Below, in pieces: positions 1-10,411 of a DNA stretch of 64,000 nucleotides. Both the position numbers and the translations under genes were made by a program. The first letter of the stretch is position 1, and every line of letters starts with the position of its first letter. The notes under the pieces were generated by a model. The model did not search any database, was not told the origin of the DNA, and was given only the letters and a program-made list of their open reading frames with translations. Source of the stretch: Cycas panzhihuaensis (taxonomy: Eukaryota > Cycadophyta); assembly GCA_023213395.1 (NCBI GenBank), contig CM041465.1, positions 212,109,741 through 212,173,740 on the forward strand, in the 5' to 3' direction.

Positions 1-11
1 GAGATGGCGAT

Positions 12-2533
12 CGCTTCCCAGCTTAGGGAATGGATACGGAATCACTGACTCAGGTAAGTGCAGGTATGTCTCTCGCATTATCATTGCTTTCTTTTACTGG
101 ATGTTTGCTTGCATATCTACATGTGTATGACTTTGTGGGCGGCCTTGTAGTCGTCCACACCTATGCTAGCCTCTGACGACTATAGCAGGGGCACACTCCC
201 AGCGAGTGTGGCACCACAGTGACCGCATTACTTCCATCTGCCCTCCTCGCTCGATCCACTAGGTTCGCGCCACCTCGCCCGTGTGATGACTCGTCATCGT
301 TTAGTCAACTTGCCACCCCACTCGAGCCCTATTTACGCTCCTTTGGACCCGTTTGTTGGCTTGTTTGCTCCGGGTGGGTGTCTTAGCGTTATGTCGCCTT
401 TTTGTCGTTTGCCCCCAACGGGTGGTTGGTGGGCCCCATTCTCGACTCTAGGTGCGTCTGCAGATTTTTCAGCGATGCAGCTCGTGATCTGTTATCTCGG
501 GTTGTTTTAAAAATCTGTAGTGGCAATTTCGCATTTATTGCGAAGCGCCACGCGTGATCTTATTTCTCTTCGGTAGCGCCCTAATCGCACGCTTTAGGGT
601 TTCTCTTTAGTACTTAAACCCTTTTTGGCTCATTTTCAAAGATCTTTTGGCTCACTTTTGAAGTTGCTCTCAAGAAAAACACTCTCTGCTCTGCTCTTCT
701 CTGCTTTGTCTTCTTTGCAATGGACTTGCACCTCTTCATCTGACCGGACTCTCCTTTGGCTTGGCTAAGACATCCTCTCAGCCCCTCAAACGCCTTGGAG
801 GGCTCCTTTGAAGCGGTTTCAGTGGTTTCTACCAGGCGATCTCTGAGTTCCCGTTTCTGGTGTTTCACTTGGTCTCGTAGCGGGGACCCTAGCACACTCC
901 ACTCCAGATCTGGGCTATTTTTCCAGCCCTTCTTCACTGTCCTTTAGCTGAGGCAAATCCCTTGCCTCCCCTTCCCAGGTACTCTTCATTTTGCATTTGT
1001 CTTTTTGTGATATTTATGCTTCAGCTTATTGGTTCCTACTTGTTTCTTGAGAGTTAGTCTTCCTCCCTTTGGAGGACTGTTATACCACTCTCCCTGTGCT
1101 TCTTGCCTGCATTTGCTGTCCAAGGCAGCGGCGTTGAGGGGTTGCATAGGTTTTGGAGAGGAGCTGGGTGGATTCCGTACCACCTTCCACGCTCCCTAGG
1201 CGGCTCTTAGCCCCCCAAAACCTCCCTCTCGCCCCGTGCTTCCCTTGGCTTGCAAACAAGGGTTTGAAGGCTCCCTTTGGTTGCCCAAACCAGCACTGTC
1301 ACAAGTTGCAGCGCTGATTTGGGACCCTTTGTTCAGGTTTGGGTGCCATCCATAGGCCCCAACCACGGGTTCTTGCTCCATCCTTGCTCCCCGGTCACCC
1401 GGTTTGCTCCCCGTAGCATCCCGGTCCCCCGTGGATATCTTTGGGTCTCTCTTGCCCCCTTTTCAGCCATTTTCCAGCCTTGGTTCTTGACTTTCTCCTC
1501 GCTGCCTTGTGGCTCCTGGGGGGAGGTTGGGGCACCATTTGCGGGAAGTAGGCCACTCCGAGGCTTGCCTTGTTGTTTCCTTTCATTTGGATCACTTTCC
1601 TTTGGTATTTTCCTTATTGGACTAACACTAACGCATGTATATTCAGGCTCTTGTTTATGTTGTTAGACATATATTGTTAGATCTTTGCGTTGCATGTTAG
1701 TGCTCTTCCTTCGGGAAGAGAGAGACCCTTGTTGCTTGCAGGTACTCGAGACGCGCGGAGAACGTTGCCCGTTGGCCTCTCTACCGGTGAGTGCTCTTTG
1801 CATGTATCATGTTTTATGCTATCTCGTTTACTAGTTAGCGTTCCTTTCCTTCCTTGATGCTCGCATTTACTTTCCGGGAAGGTAAGGAAGCCCATTTTCT
1901 TCTTTGCTACATCTCGCATCCGGTACGTCGCGCGGATTGGTTGGGTGCTCCTCGTGGAGGCTACGTCATCTCGCACGCCTTCGGCCCAGGTGCACGCTTC
2001 CTTCCTCCTCGCTACCCTTGTTCTTCCTTTTATTCTTTTCTTAGTAATTAGAACATTGAAAGATTAAAAGGGGAAATTGCTTTTGTATTTGTTTGCGATT
2101 TGTTTGCCTTGTTGCATGCATCCTCTATTATCTGTAGGAAAGATTGTAAGAGTTTTCTTTGTCCTTACCTTTCCTTCCTTCTCCTTAACTGCACGAGCGC
2201 CTTGCTTCCCGCATCGCTCGTATATCCTGGTCGAGTTGTGTAGGATTGCTCTTGGCTTTGTCTCTATTAGGTTCCTTCTCTCTCCCTTGGCCACCCAAGG
2301 GTGGGAGGGTCCTATTCGAGGTTAACTCGGGTTCGTCCTACGTACCTTCGCCCCTTGCTCAAGGTGGTGAAGGGTCATCCAATAGTAGCCATACTCCATT
2401 GCAGATCCTGAACTCGCTCTGGCGCGCAGGCGCTCTGCGTGGCGATTACCGCCTTTTAGGTTCCACTTTCTATCATTCCATCACTTACTCCTCCCTTTAT
2501 CGGTTAGGTAGTTATCCGTAGCGGTAGCGTCCA
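12..2533 (+). repeat. Element A 5' LTR
   Basis: It aligns along its length with 10412-12923 and, in reverse, more weakly with 22253-24792. The start is set by comparison: B's LTR begins TGTTTCC and the 3' LTR of A begins TGTTTCCC, matching CGCTTCCC at 12-19. The end CA at 2532-2533 is followed by one base and the primer site. Long blocks such as 1600-1720 are almost identical to the 3' LTR, while 680-900 differs by many small indels. Short open frames within it are chance; no LTR-encoded protein is supported. Confidence 0.85.
520..618 (+). promoter_or_regulatory. LTR promoter region: hairpin plus telo-box
   Basis: An inverted repeat at 520-551 (arms GTGGC and TTTCGCA, paired with TTGCGAA and GCCAC) lies about 40 bases before TTTAGGGTTT at 593-602, the plant telo-box motif. 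An A/T-rich TACTTAAA follows at about 611. The same order occurs in the 3' LTR. This looks like the U3 promoter and the start of transcription of element A. The promoter role is inferred from position and from the known use of telo-boxes in plant promoters. Confidence 0.5.
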
Positions 2534-2534
2534 C

Positions 2535-2554
2535 TAGCGACCATACTAGGGATG
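2535..2554 (+). other. Primer-binding site of element A
   Basis: TAGCGACCATACTAGGGATG follows the LTR after one base. It is a decayed form of TGGCGACCATACTGGGGACT, seen intact in element B (22232-22251, - strand). A site complementary to a tRNA 3' end directly behind the 5' LTR primes minus-strand synthesis. The tRNA was not identified from sequence; TGGCGAC-type sites are typical of Tat/Ogre elements. Confidence 0.8.
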
Positions 2555-2689
2555 CCCGATGGGGAGCTAGTTTCGCTCTCTTGGTTGGTTTCGCTACTCT
2601 TGTGTGATCCTTTTCATGTTGGGCACCCCCAACGCGTGTGTTTTACCACTTTTTCTCCTTTCCTAACATTGTCAGTTGACCTTGCATGC

Positions 2690-4880
2690 GGCGTTTCTCT
2701 CATCGTTTGAGCAGTCTACCTCCTTTGTTAGAGGACCCCGAGTATCGCCTTCTTGCCTCGTTGGATTCCGATCCGACTATGGAAGGATACTCTTAGATTG
2801 GACTTACCATACTTGACCATGGAAACCCATGCCTTTCCTCCTGTTATTCCGGGTCCACCCAAGAGGGTGACGACCCCTTTATTATTCAAATGACCAACAC
2901 CTTTCTTTCGATGCTCATCCTTCTACCCACGCCTAGAAGGACCCGCCTCTTGAGGGTTGCCACGTAGTTGGCAATTCTCATGAGGAGCATTCCGAGGATC
3001 CCACCTTGTTTGAGGTTCCGATCACCTCTTACGAGTGTGTTGGGACTCCTCCGCCGGCGTAGTTGAAGCTTTCAATGAGTGTTCTTGCGCAACACGCTTG
3101 CAACCGCGTCTGGGTGGTTTGAGGATGTTCTTCGTGGAGGGCCTCTTCCTCTTTCGCCGCCCACCTCATGCCTCATCCTCGTCCACCCTTCCTATGACCA
3201 CAAATCCCTTCGTGCCTACACATCGTCCCACTCGTTCCCTGCGGTGGGGCGTGCGTGGCACCTTCATCTCTCATCAAGGTCCTAATGCCTTAGGATCTTC
3301 TCGTGGTGTGTCTTTCCCTTAATTGAGGGTTAGCATACCCGCTCCTAATCAAACCAATGTGACATCTCCTAATGTGGCGCATCACTCCCTAGTAGGCCTA
3401 TTGGCCCTACTAGCTTTCCAACCATTAGTCATGTGGGATCCGCTCCCACGCATCTTCCAGCCCAGCACGTTGGTGCTTCCTTCTCGTTCCCCGGGATATA
3501 CCTCTCAACCTTGGGGCGGGGTAGGAAGCCGTCTTCCGTTTATGGGGTGGATCCGCTACACCCATATAAGGTTGCTCCACCCTCTGGTGGCCCATATGGG
3601 CAAAACCCGGTTCCACATCCGTCTTGTCCTTCTTCCAACACAATCCCATCCGTTGTGCCTTCGCAAGGGAACCCGACTCCTTCCAAGGCACTTACCCCAT
3701 GCCCCTTTCTGCAGGCGCTTCCTCAGGAGGGATGGGTGTTCCACCCCCACCTGCTCCTTGTGCGTTACCTACTTCGACATTCGTTGATCCTATGGTTCAG
3801 GCAAGGGCGCGCCCCTTCATGGACTTTAGGTTGACCCCTCTCTCAGTTGAGGCGTTGCGAACCAACTTGTCCTCATCCCCCAAGTTCCTAGATTCGATGG
3901 AACTTCGTCAAGATTCCGTGAGCATGTCCATAGTTTTTCAATGGCATGCATCGATTACTGGGCTTACGACCATATTTTGATGAAACTATTCCTGAGATCC
4001 CTGCAGGGTGACGCCCTCAAATGGTTCTCTAGTCTCCACGCCCATTCAATCCATTCATTCCGATTGGTGGATGAGTTCATCAACTATTTTGATGTAGCTC
4101 GTCCATTCGAGGCGGAATGAAGTCTCTTCTTTCGCTCAAACAAGGTCACGATGAGATGAATCGTGACTTTGTCGGCGATTCCACGACTTGCTTCACTCCA
4201 CTAAGGCAACATTGCAGGAGCTGAGCGAGACACCTGCTCAATGCGCTTCGTCACGAAGTCCACGTGGAAGTCCTTAAGATGGGGCGACTACATGTGATTC
4301 GCGATCGCCAAGTGCTTGGCGTTGGAGGCTATTGAGATCAGCGGGTCTCAAGAAACCTCTTAAGCCCTCCTGGCAGTGAGGCACCACCCCTACCAAGGAT
4401 ACCAAACCTTCCCGGTACGCAGTCTTCCTCTCATCCTACCGAGAGGACTTTAGACCCTCTCACATCAGCTATACGCTCATTCGAGCGTACGATGAAGGAG
4501 CTCAAGCTTCAAGATCCTTCATCTCCTGCGTCAAACAAGCAAGTCCAACAAACTACCCAAGCTCCTCTTCCCAGGAATGGAAACGCCCAGTCCTCTCAAG
4601 CGAGGAGGTCTGACCCCCCGCTTAAGAAGAAGTGGTGCTCCATTCATGGGGATTGCTTCCACGACGATTCGCGTTGTAGGGCCCAGCATCCAAAGGATGC
4701 CCCTCGATCGATTCTTCTCCCAAAGCAGGCCTCAAGGCCTAATTTGGATCAACCGGTTCATAAGGATCCATTCCTAAGCAAGGGAACGTGATCGCAAAAC
4801 CCAAACCAAGAACAACCGAATCGAGGAAGATCACGGATCCCGTCCTTCCGTGATAAAGGGAAGGATGCTAGGAATTCTTC
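2690..4880 (+). pseudogene. Element A gag remnant
   Basis: Gag forms the particle around the element RNA. The family start region is visible at 2690-2830 (PLLEDPE and PTMEGY, matching PLLLEDQ and STMEGY in B). The Gag core lies at about 3890-4180 and includes SMACIDYWAYDHI and DALKWF, spread over several frames. A nucleic-acid-binding knuckle follows at about 4636-4677 (CSIHGDCFHDDSRC, a C-x2-H-x4-H-x4-C pattern as in Tat elements). Frameshifts and stops interrupt it, for example in 4090-4500. The equivalent in B is more readable. Confidence 0.75.
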
Positions 4881-5709
4881 TTCCTCTTCTCATTCTCCTA
4901 GCCATCGCACCCGTCGCCTTCACGACCCGTAGCGGGAAGAAGGTGATTCGATTGCTTGAAGCAACTCCCACTTTTGCCCTTACGCGATCTCAAGCTAAGG
5001 AAGCGGTGAGCTTTTGTCCTCCGCTCCTTCCGACTCTCTTAGGAGACCCTTCCTCGGAAGTCCCTCTTTCCCAAGGCTATTCCTGCGCCCGGTCGTTCAC
5101 GACTTAGAAGGGCACTTACCCAACCTCTTGGGAAGGGTAAGCCTTTCTCTGTCGTGGGACGAGCTCCATACTGATCATTGCGGCAGAATGTCTTTGATGG
5201 ACGTTCTAAGGAGTTGTCCCGAGTAGCGGACCCTCCTCCTAGAAGCTTTAGGATCAAGTGATGTACCTGTCCACGCTTTGGTTGTCGCCCAAGGTTGTGG
5301 ACCCGCTATTTCCTTTGATCCTAAGGATCTTCCCCCGGTGAAAGGGCGTCGCTGGAACTTCCCATTCACCATCACCATCGTGACGCCTGTTTGTACTCTT
5401 CGAAGAACTGTTGTCGACAACGGTTCTTCCGTCAATGCCATGCCCTTGCGTGTCATGCAAGAGCTTGGTATTTTCGCCTTGGAACCCGTTCCCTGGCGAT
5501 GCCAAGGGTATGACGGTAGCGAGAAGACCCCTCTGGGATCTGTCGCGATTCCGCTTACCCTTGAGGGTAAGACCGTTCTTCTTGCCGACATTGTAGTCCT
5601 TAACGTTGATGTGGATTACAACCTCCTTCTCGGTTGTCCATGGCTTGATCAAATGGGAGCCGTGTGCTCGACCCTTTGGGGACAACTTAAATTCGTCCAT
5701 GATGGATGA
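4881..5709 (+). pseudogene. Element A protease remnant
   Basis: The aspartic protease that cuts the polyprotein is readable at 5278-5709. The active-site motif is VVDNGSSVNAMP (about 5410-5445), where D-[ST]-G has become D-N-G. The conserved LLLGCPWLDQMGAV is near the C-terminal end. A family block, MSLMDVLRSCPE, precedes it at 5188-5223 and recurs in B and J. A TAG follows that block at 5224, where B has glutamine (CAG to TAG). The D-N-G site probably makes it inactive. Confidence 0.8.
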
Positions 5710-6440
5710 ATGAGAGTGATCCCCCGTGAATGCCCTTTTACTAAACAAACTCGCTCTACCAGTTCAGCAAACCCAGGCTCATCCACTCATGCCTCGGCTT
5801 GCTCTATTGGGATACCTAACCCGTCCGAAGAAGACCCCGCGTCTTCTCCTCCTAGTCTCACTCGGTTCACCCCTATTGGCGTTGGGAGTTACGGGTACCT
5901 CGCTTCGTTCAGCGATGATGAGTCGCTCGACGAAGACGAGGGTTGTCCTCACCCCGTCTCTTTCCTCCGCGTCAATAGGTCGCACTTACCTTGTTCTAGA
6001 TCCCCGTCTAGAACCTCTCTCGTTGGTGAGGCTAGCCCTTCGTGCGTGTCGCACGTCATCGCTCGTATTGACCCACCTGTCGGCATTTCTCCTTTTTCGT
6101 TACCCCCCGTGGGTAATGGTTTTGAAGAATTACCTTTTGCTCCTTCGAGGTCACCTTTACATTTTCCTTGATTTAGTGAGGAAGCTGAGCAACCCGACGG
6201 TCATCATGGTCCCGTTGCTCCCGCTCCCTCCGGTGCTTCTCCTACTCGAAGTAAGGTCATCCATGGGGTGGATTATTTCGAGGATGATGAAGCCTTGCTC
6301 GAGCATCTAGCATGCCTTGCGCCTAACCTGCCTTCTGGTCACCACCGGCTTGGTCACCAGAAGATCCTCGTGATCGGATCCACGCTTACTAATCCGATCC
6401 GTCTCTTATTCCTCGCCTCCCATTGATCTTGCCCTCTCCA
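5710..6440 (+). pseudogene. Element A protease-RT spacer
   Basis: This poorly conserved stretch links protease and RT. Frames at 5710-6171 and 5726-6310 are open but low in recognisable motifs. The part around 6235-6300 reads TRSKVIHGVDYFEDDEALLE, matching a stretch of B at about 18420-18480 (- strand), so it belonged to the polyprotein. No separate domain was recognised. Confidence 0.55.
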
Positions 6441-7960
6441 CTTCGAGGAGGGCAGCGCCATGTGCATGGGGGCAACCCAGGACATAGTCTTGACCCCAGG
6501 CAAGGTCATTAAGGTTGGGTTGGAATGCTCTCTTGATGAGGTAAGGGAATACTCCCTTATGTTCCAGGAGTTTCGAGACATTTTCGCGTGGGATTATGCT
6601 GACATGAAGGGAATTGACCCCTCGATTGTCACTCATAACCTCACCACCCTTCCTGGCGCCCGTATTGTCAGGCGCTGACGGCGTCCTTCACCCAAGCTTT
6701 TCATTGCCGTCAAGATGGAGGTAGAAAAGCTTTTGGACGCTGGACTCATTACCTCTATTGATTACCCCAAGTGGGTCTCCAACATTGTTCCCGTTGCTAA
6801 AAAGAACGGGGCAATCCGTATATGTGTTGACTTTCGCGACATCAACAACGCTTGTCCTAAGGACAATTTCCCGTTACCCTTCTTAGATCAGATCATTGAT
6901 CGCCTTGGCCGGATTCAGTGATGTCCCTAATGGATGGCTTCTCGGTTCTGACCAAATTGATTTCTCTAGAAGCCGCCATAAGGCGGCCTTCACTACTCCT
7001 TGGGGTACCTTCACCTACAAGGCGATGCCCTTTGGCCTTAAAATGCAGTGCTACTTGCAAAGAGCCATGCATTTCATCTTCCACGACCTCATCAATGACA
7101 CGTTGGAGGTCTTCATGGATGATATGATGGGTCTTTCCCGCGTGAGAGCCCATCACCCTTCCAACTTGCATGCCATCTTCTCACAATGCCGCGAGTATCA
7201 CGTCAGCCTTAATCTGCTTAAATGTGCGTTTACCGTTACCTCGGGAAAACTCCTTGGATTCCTCGTATCCAAGCGGGGAATTCAAATCGACCCTGACAAA
7301 GTCAGGGCGATCCTCGACATGCCGCCACCTAGAACTCAATGGCAGATTAAGTCATTTCTAAGCGTGCTCGGTTTCCTCAAGCGCTTCTTAGCGGACTTAT
7401 TTGTGGCGCTAAACCCCTCACAAACTGTTGAAGAAGGAGGTCCTTTTGCACAGTCCGACAAGACCCAAAAGGGCTTGAAGGACTCAAGGAAGCCTTGGCT
7501 TCCGCTCCTACGTTGGTGCCTCCCCGGTGCGATAGGCCCTTCATCCTGTATACCTCGTGGACAAATCCTTGGGCGCTATGCTCGCTCAGAGGACGACTCG
7601 AACCGAGAGAGCTATATATTTCATCAGTCGCACTCTCGTGGCTGCTGAGCTTAACTATTCCCCTGCCGAGAAGGAATGCCTCTCCTTGGTCCATGCCACC
7701 AAGAAGTTTAGGCACTACTTGCTCTAAGAACACTACCAAGGTGATCGTTCAATCCGATCCCTTGAGATACTTACTTACTCGTTCAGATTTGACGGGTAGG
7801 GCCGGTCGTTGGGCCGTCCTACTCCAGGAATTTGATCTCCTTATCGTTAACCGGAAATCAAAGAAGGGCATGATAGTGGCCGAGCAACTTGCGGACGCCC
7901 CTATCCCTAACTCCTTTGATACTCCCGTTGACGACTCTCTCCCCGATGAGTCCATCTTGA
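6441..7960 (+). pseudogene. Element A reverse transcriptase and RNase H remnant
   Basis: RT copies RNA to DNA and RNase H removes the RNA strand. RT motifs are YPKWVSNIVPVAKKNG (6760-6810), ICVDFRDINNACPKDNFPLP (6818-6880), TPWGTFTYKAMPFGLK (6994-7041) and the catalytic VFMDDM (about 7110-7127). RNase H and connection sequence runs to 7960 (for example KFRHYL, RAGRWAVLLQEFDLL and KKGMIVAEQLADAP). Frames break at about 6678 and 6900-6960 and again between 7400 and 7750. FMDD, not YVDD, is shared with B and so was probably a family trait. Confidence 0.85.
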
Positions 7961-9223
7961 CGATTCAGGGAGTTCCTCCCCATCCGCTCATCGACAATGA
8001 GTGGTACGGTGACATAGTGCGGTATCTCACGCAGCTGCAATACCGCCCCGACGCTAGTAACAAAGTCAAATCTCGTATCTGGACTTCTGCCAGGCAGTAC
8101 CTCCTCATGGACGAGGTGTTGTATAAGAGGTCCTTCGATGGGGTCCTCCTCTACTGCGTCACTGCTGACGAAGCCGACCAAGTGCTTCGCGAATGCCATC
8201 ACGGCATTTGTGGAGGTCACTTTGGGGCGATCCATGGCTCGAGGATCCTTCGTGATGGGCTATTTTTGGCCGCTCGTTTTAGAGACGCTCATGCTTTTAC
8301 TCGGAAATGTCGGCGATGTCAAGAGCACGCCAACATTTCCCATGTGCCTTCCGAGGCCTTGCATCCTATTGTTTCGCCGTGGCCTTTCGCCCAGTGGGGA
8401 CTAGATCTCATCGAGCTATCTCCCACCTTCGCCATCGCAAAGATAAGTTCATCTTGACTGCCACAGAGTATTTCACCAAATGGGCAGAGGCCATCCCCTT
8501 GATCACTACCCCCAAAATAATTGCTACGTTCATTTACCAAAGACATCATTTGCCGCTTCGCACTGGATGTCCTAATCACCGACAATGGAACTCCTTTTTG
8601 TAATAAGGAGGTGGATGAGCTTTGTGAGAAGTTCAAAATCTCTCATAAGACTTATTCCCCTTATTACCCTTAGGCAATGGCCGTGGAGTCTTTTAATAAG
8701 ACTCTTGTTAGCATCCTCAAGAAAACCATTGCTCAATACTGGAGGGATTGGCACCTCACCGCCCTCCGCCTTGTGGGCTTATCGCACCTCTATCCTGCTC
8801 GCCATGGGAATGACCCCATTCTCCCGGTCTCTGATCGAGGCGGTGCTCCCATTAGAGGTAGAGATCCCTTCTCGTGAGTTTCCCTTCGAGGTTTCATCGA
8901 CGAAGAGTCGATCCCAAGCAGCCCGCCCGCCGACCTCGGCTTTGGATGAGAGACGCCAGCCGCCTGTCGGGCTAACCTAGCATCCAAAGCCCGCTCACGA
9001 AGGGCTCGTGATAAACGCCTTCATTCCCGCCTTTGTTTCACGGGACTACGTCCGCAAGCTCGAATATCTCCATGATCGTTTGACCAAATTCAAACCCCGA
9101 TGGGTTGGTCCCTTTGTCATTATCGAATCCCTCGATAATGGTGCTTATAGGATAGCCACCCTGGAAGGGCTCGAATTTGAGAAAGCCATTAATGGGATGT
9201 TCCTTAAGAAGTTTTACGCATGA
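7961..9223 (+). pseudogene. Element A integrase remnant
   Basis: Integrase joins the cDNA to the host chromosome. The zinc-binding H2C2 region is seen at 8190-8340 (CHHGICGGHFG, CRRCQEHA). The core begins at FAQWGLDLIE (8389-8418). The nucleotides at 8570-8590 still encode LITDNGT in another frame, and VESFNK with the catalytic Glu is at 8684-8701. A TAG at 8672-8674 stands where B has the Gln of PQANGQ. The C-terminal domain is open at 9008-9223 (KLEYLHDRLTKF, KWVGPF-like, FLKKFYA), and TGA at 9221 ends the polyprotein. Confidence 0.85.
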
Positions 9224-9589
9224 TCCCTCGGTGATCCCTTCGCCTTGCTCCGAAATGAGCCTAAACTACCATCTTAGGTTGTCCCCATTCTTCCCAACCC
9301 TGTAGAATGGCAATTTAGGATGGATCCTTCTTCTTATTTTCTTCCTTCATGCGGAACCCGCTCTCAGATTCTCTGGGAACCCTTGTGTCATCTTGCTTGG
9401 GTATCCCCAATCGTGGAGACACTTGGGGCATCATCGCCCCCTTCCCGCCCATCGCTTCCTTCGCATATCCCGCTATGCTCTCCTGTAGACATGTACTCCA
9501 TCCTGCTCCCTAACCTCACACTTCTATGTCATCCCGCTCACGGCATGTGTGTGTGCCCTGGTTAGGCATGTGATCGTACATGGAGGGAA
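9224..9589. other. Element A post-integrase spacer
   Basis: This noncoding stretch matches the reverse complement of 15200-15500 in B in short blocks, such as CTACCATCTTAGG and GAATGGCAATTTAGGATGG. It is part of the element between integrase and the antisense-gene region. No protein is supported; the open frame at 9320-9565 has no counterpart in B. Confidence 0.6.
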
Positions 9590-10411
9590 ACGTGTGCATC
9601 ATATAATAAAATATACACAACATAAAACATCTGCAACATAACATTCATAATACAGAAAAATAAATATGCATATCATCCACATACGACACATCATATACAA
9701 AGATTTCATATCCGAATGGGGTTCCAATCACCCCATGCATATATATATACATATCAAAATCATATCATCATACATCTTGGGAAGTCGGGTGTCCTTGGGG
9801 GGTACAATCATATGATCCTATATATGACCCCTGAGGCCTGTGCTTTCCCTATCGACTGCATATACATGCCCCACTGCTGTGGCCCCGCCTCCTGGGTGCC
9901 ATCTCCGGCCTCTGTGATCCCTCTCCGGGACCACATGCCTCCGAGCCCCCGCCTGGGCCTCTGTGAGCCGCCCGCCTGCTTGCCTCATCCTGAGCGCCGC
10001 CTCCCTTCTTCGACTGCCCCACGAGGTTTGCCCGCCTTCCCGCCGCCCAAGCCCCGTGTCGCTCACTCACTGCTTTGTGATCCGCTCGCACCTCCGAAAC
10101 TGGGTCACTAATGAGGTAAAACTATGGTATCCACTATTTGTTCTTTATTTAGCTATGCATGTTCCTTTGTATCCTTTGTGGTGGGGCGCCCCTCACTGCC
10201 TCATTCTCCCGTCGGTTTCTGTGTGGCTCATAAAATTTCTATGTTGTCTCCACCGCTTCAGATCCACGTCCCGCCACGACACTCGCCAGCGCCCTTGCCA
10301 ACTGTTACGATCTTGATTGATATATCTATATACATGTGCTACTGACAGTTGTGTTGCCAGCATTCGCCATCGCACTGTGCTCCGAGCTGAGGGTCTCACG
10401 CCATAAGGCGA
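9590..10411 (-). pseudogene. Element A antisense-gene remnant (3' exon only)
   Basis: Read on the - strand, 9820-10090 matches the 3' exon of B's antisense gene (14560-14810), including the stretch around GCATGTGGTCCCGGAGAGGG. The AT-rich 9590-9800 matches the flank at 14820-15170. The 5' exon, the intron and the acidic linker seen in B are absent, and unrelated A/T-rich sequence lies at 10100-10350. The gene in A therefore lost its 5' part. Confidence 0.65.

Noticed and set aside
283-510. Open frame in the LTR of A (also 1277-1666, 2077-2325, 10564-10893, 12503-12913)
   Set aside because: These lie in LTRs, are not the same between the two LTR copies because of indels, and have no known domain. 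They are chance open frames in GC-rich DNA.
593-602. TTTAGGGTTT read as telomere-derived DNA
   Set aside because: Single motif only, no tandem TTTAGGG repeats; it fits a promoter telo-box.
614-937. 107-codon open frame on -
   Set aside because: It lies opposite the 5' untranslated part of the LTR of A; the corresponding frame in the 3' LTR is broken. No motif.
6441-9223. Endogenous pararetrovirus (caulimovirus) considered for the RT
   Set aside because: Integrase, LTR pairs and retrotransposon primer sites are present and there is no movement protein; RT wording is Tat/Ogre type.
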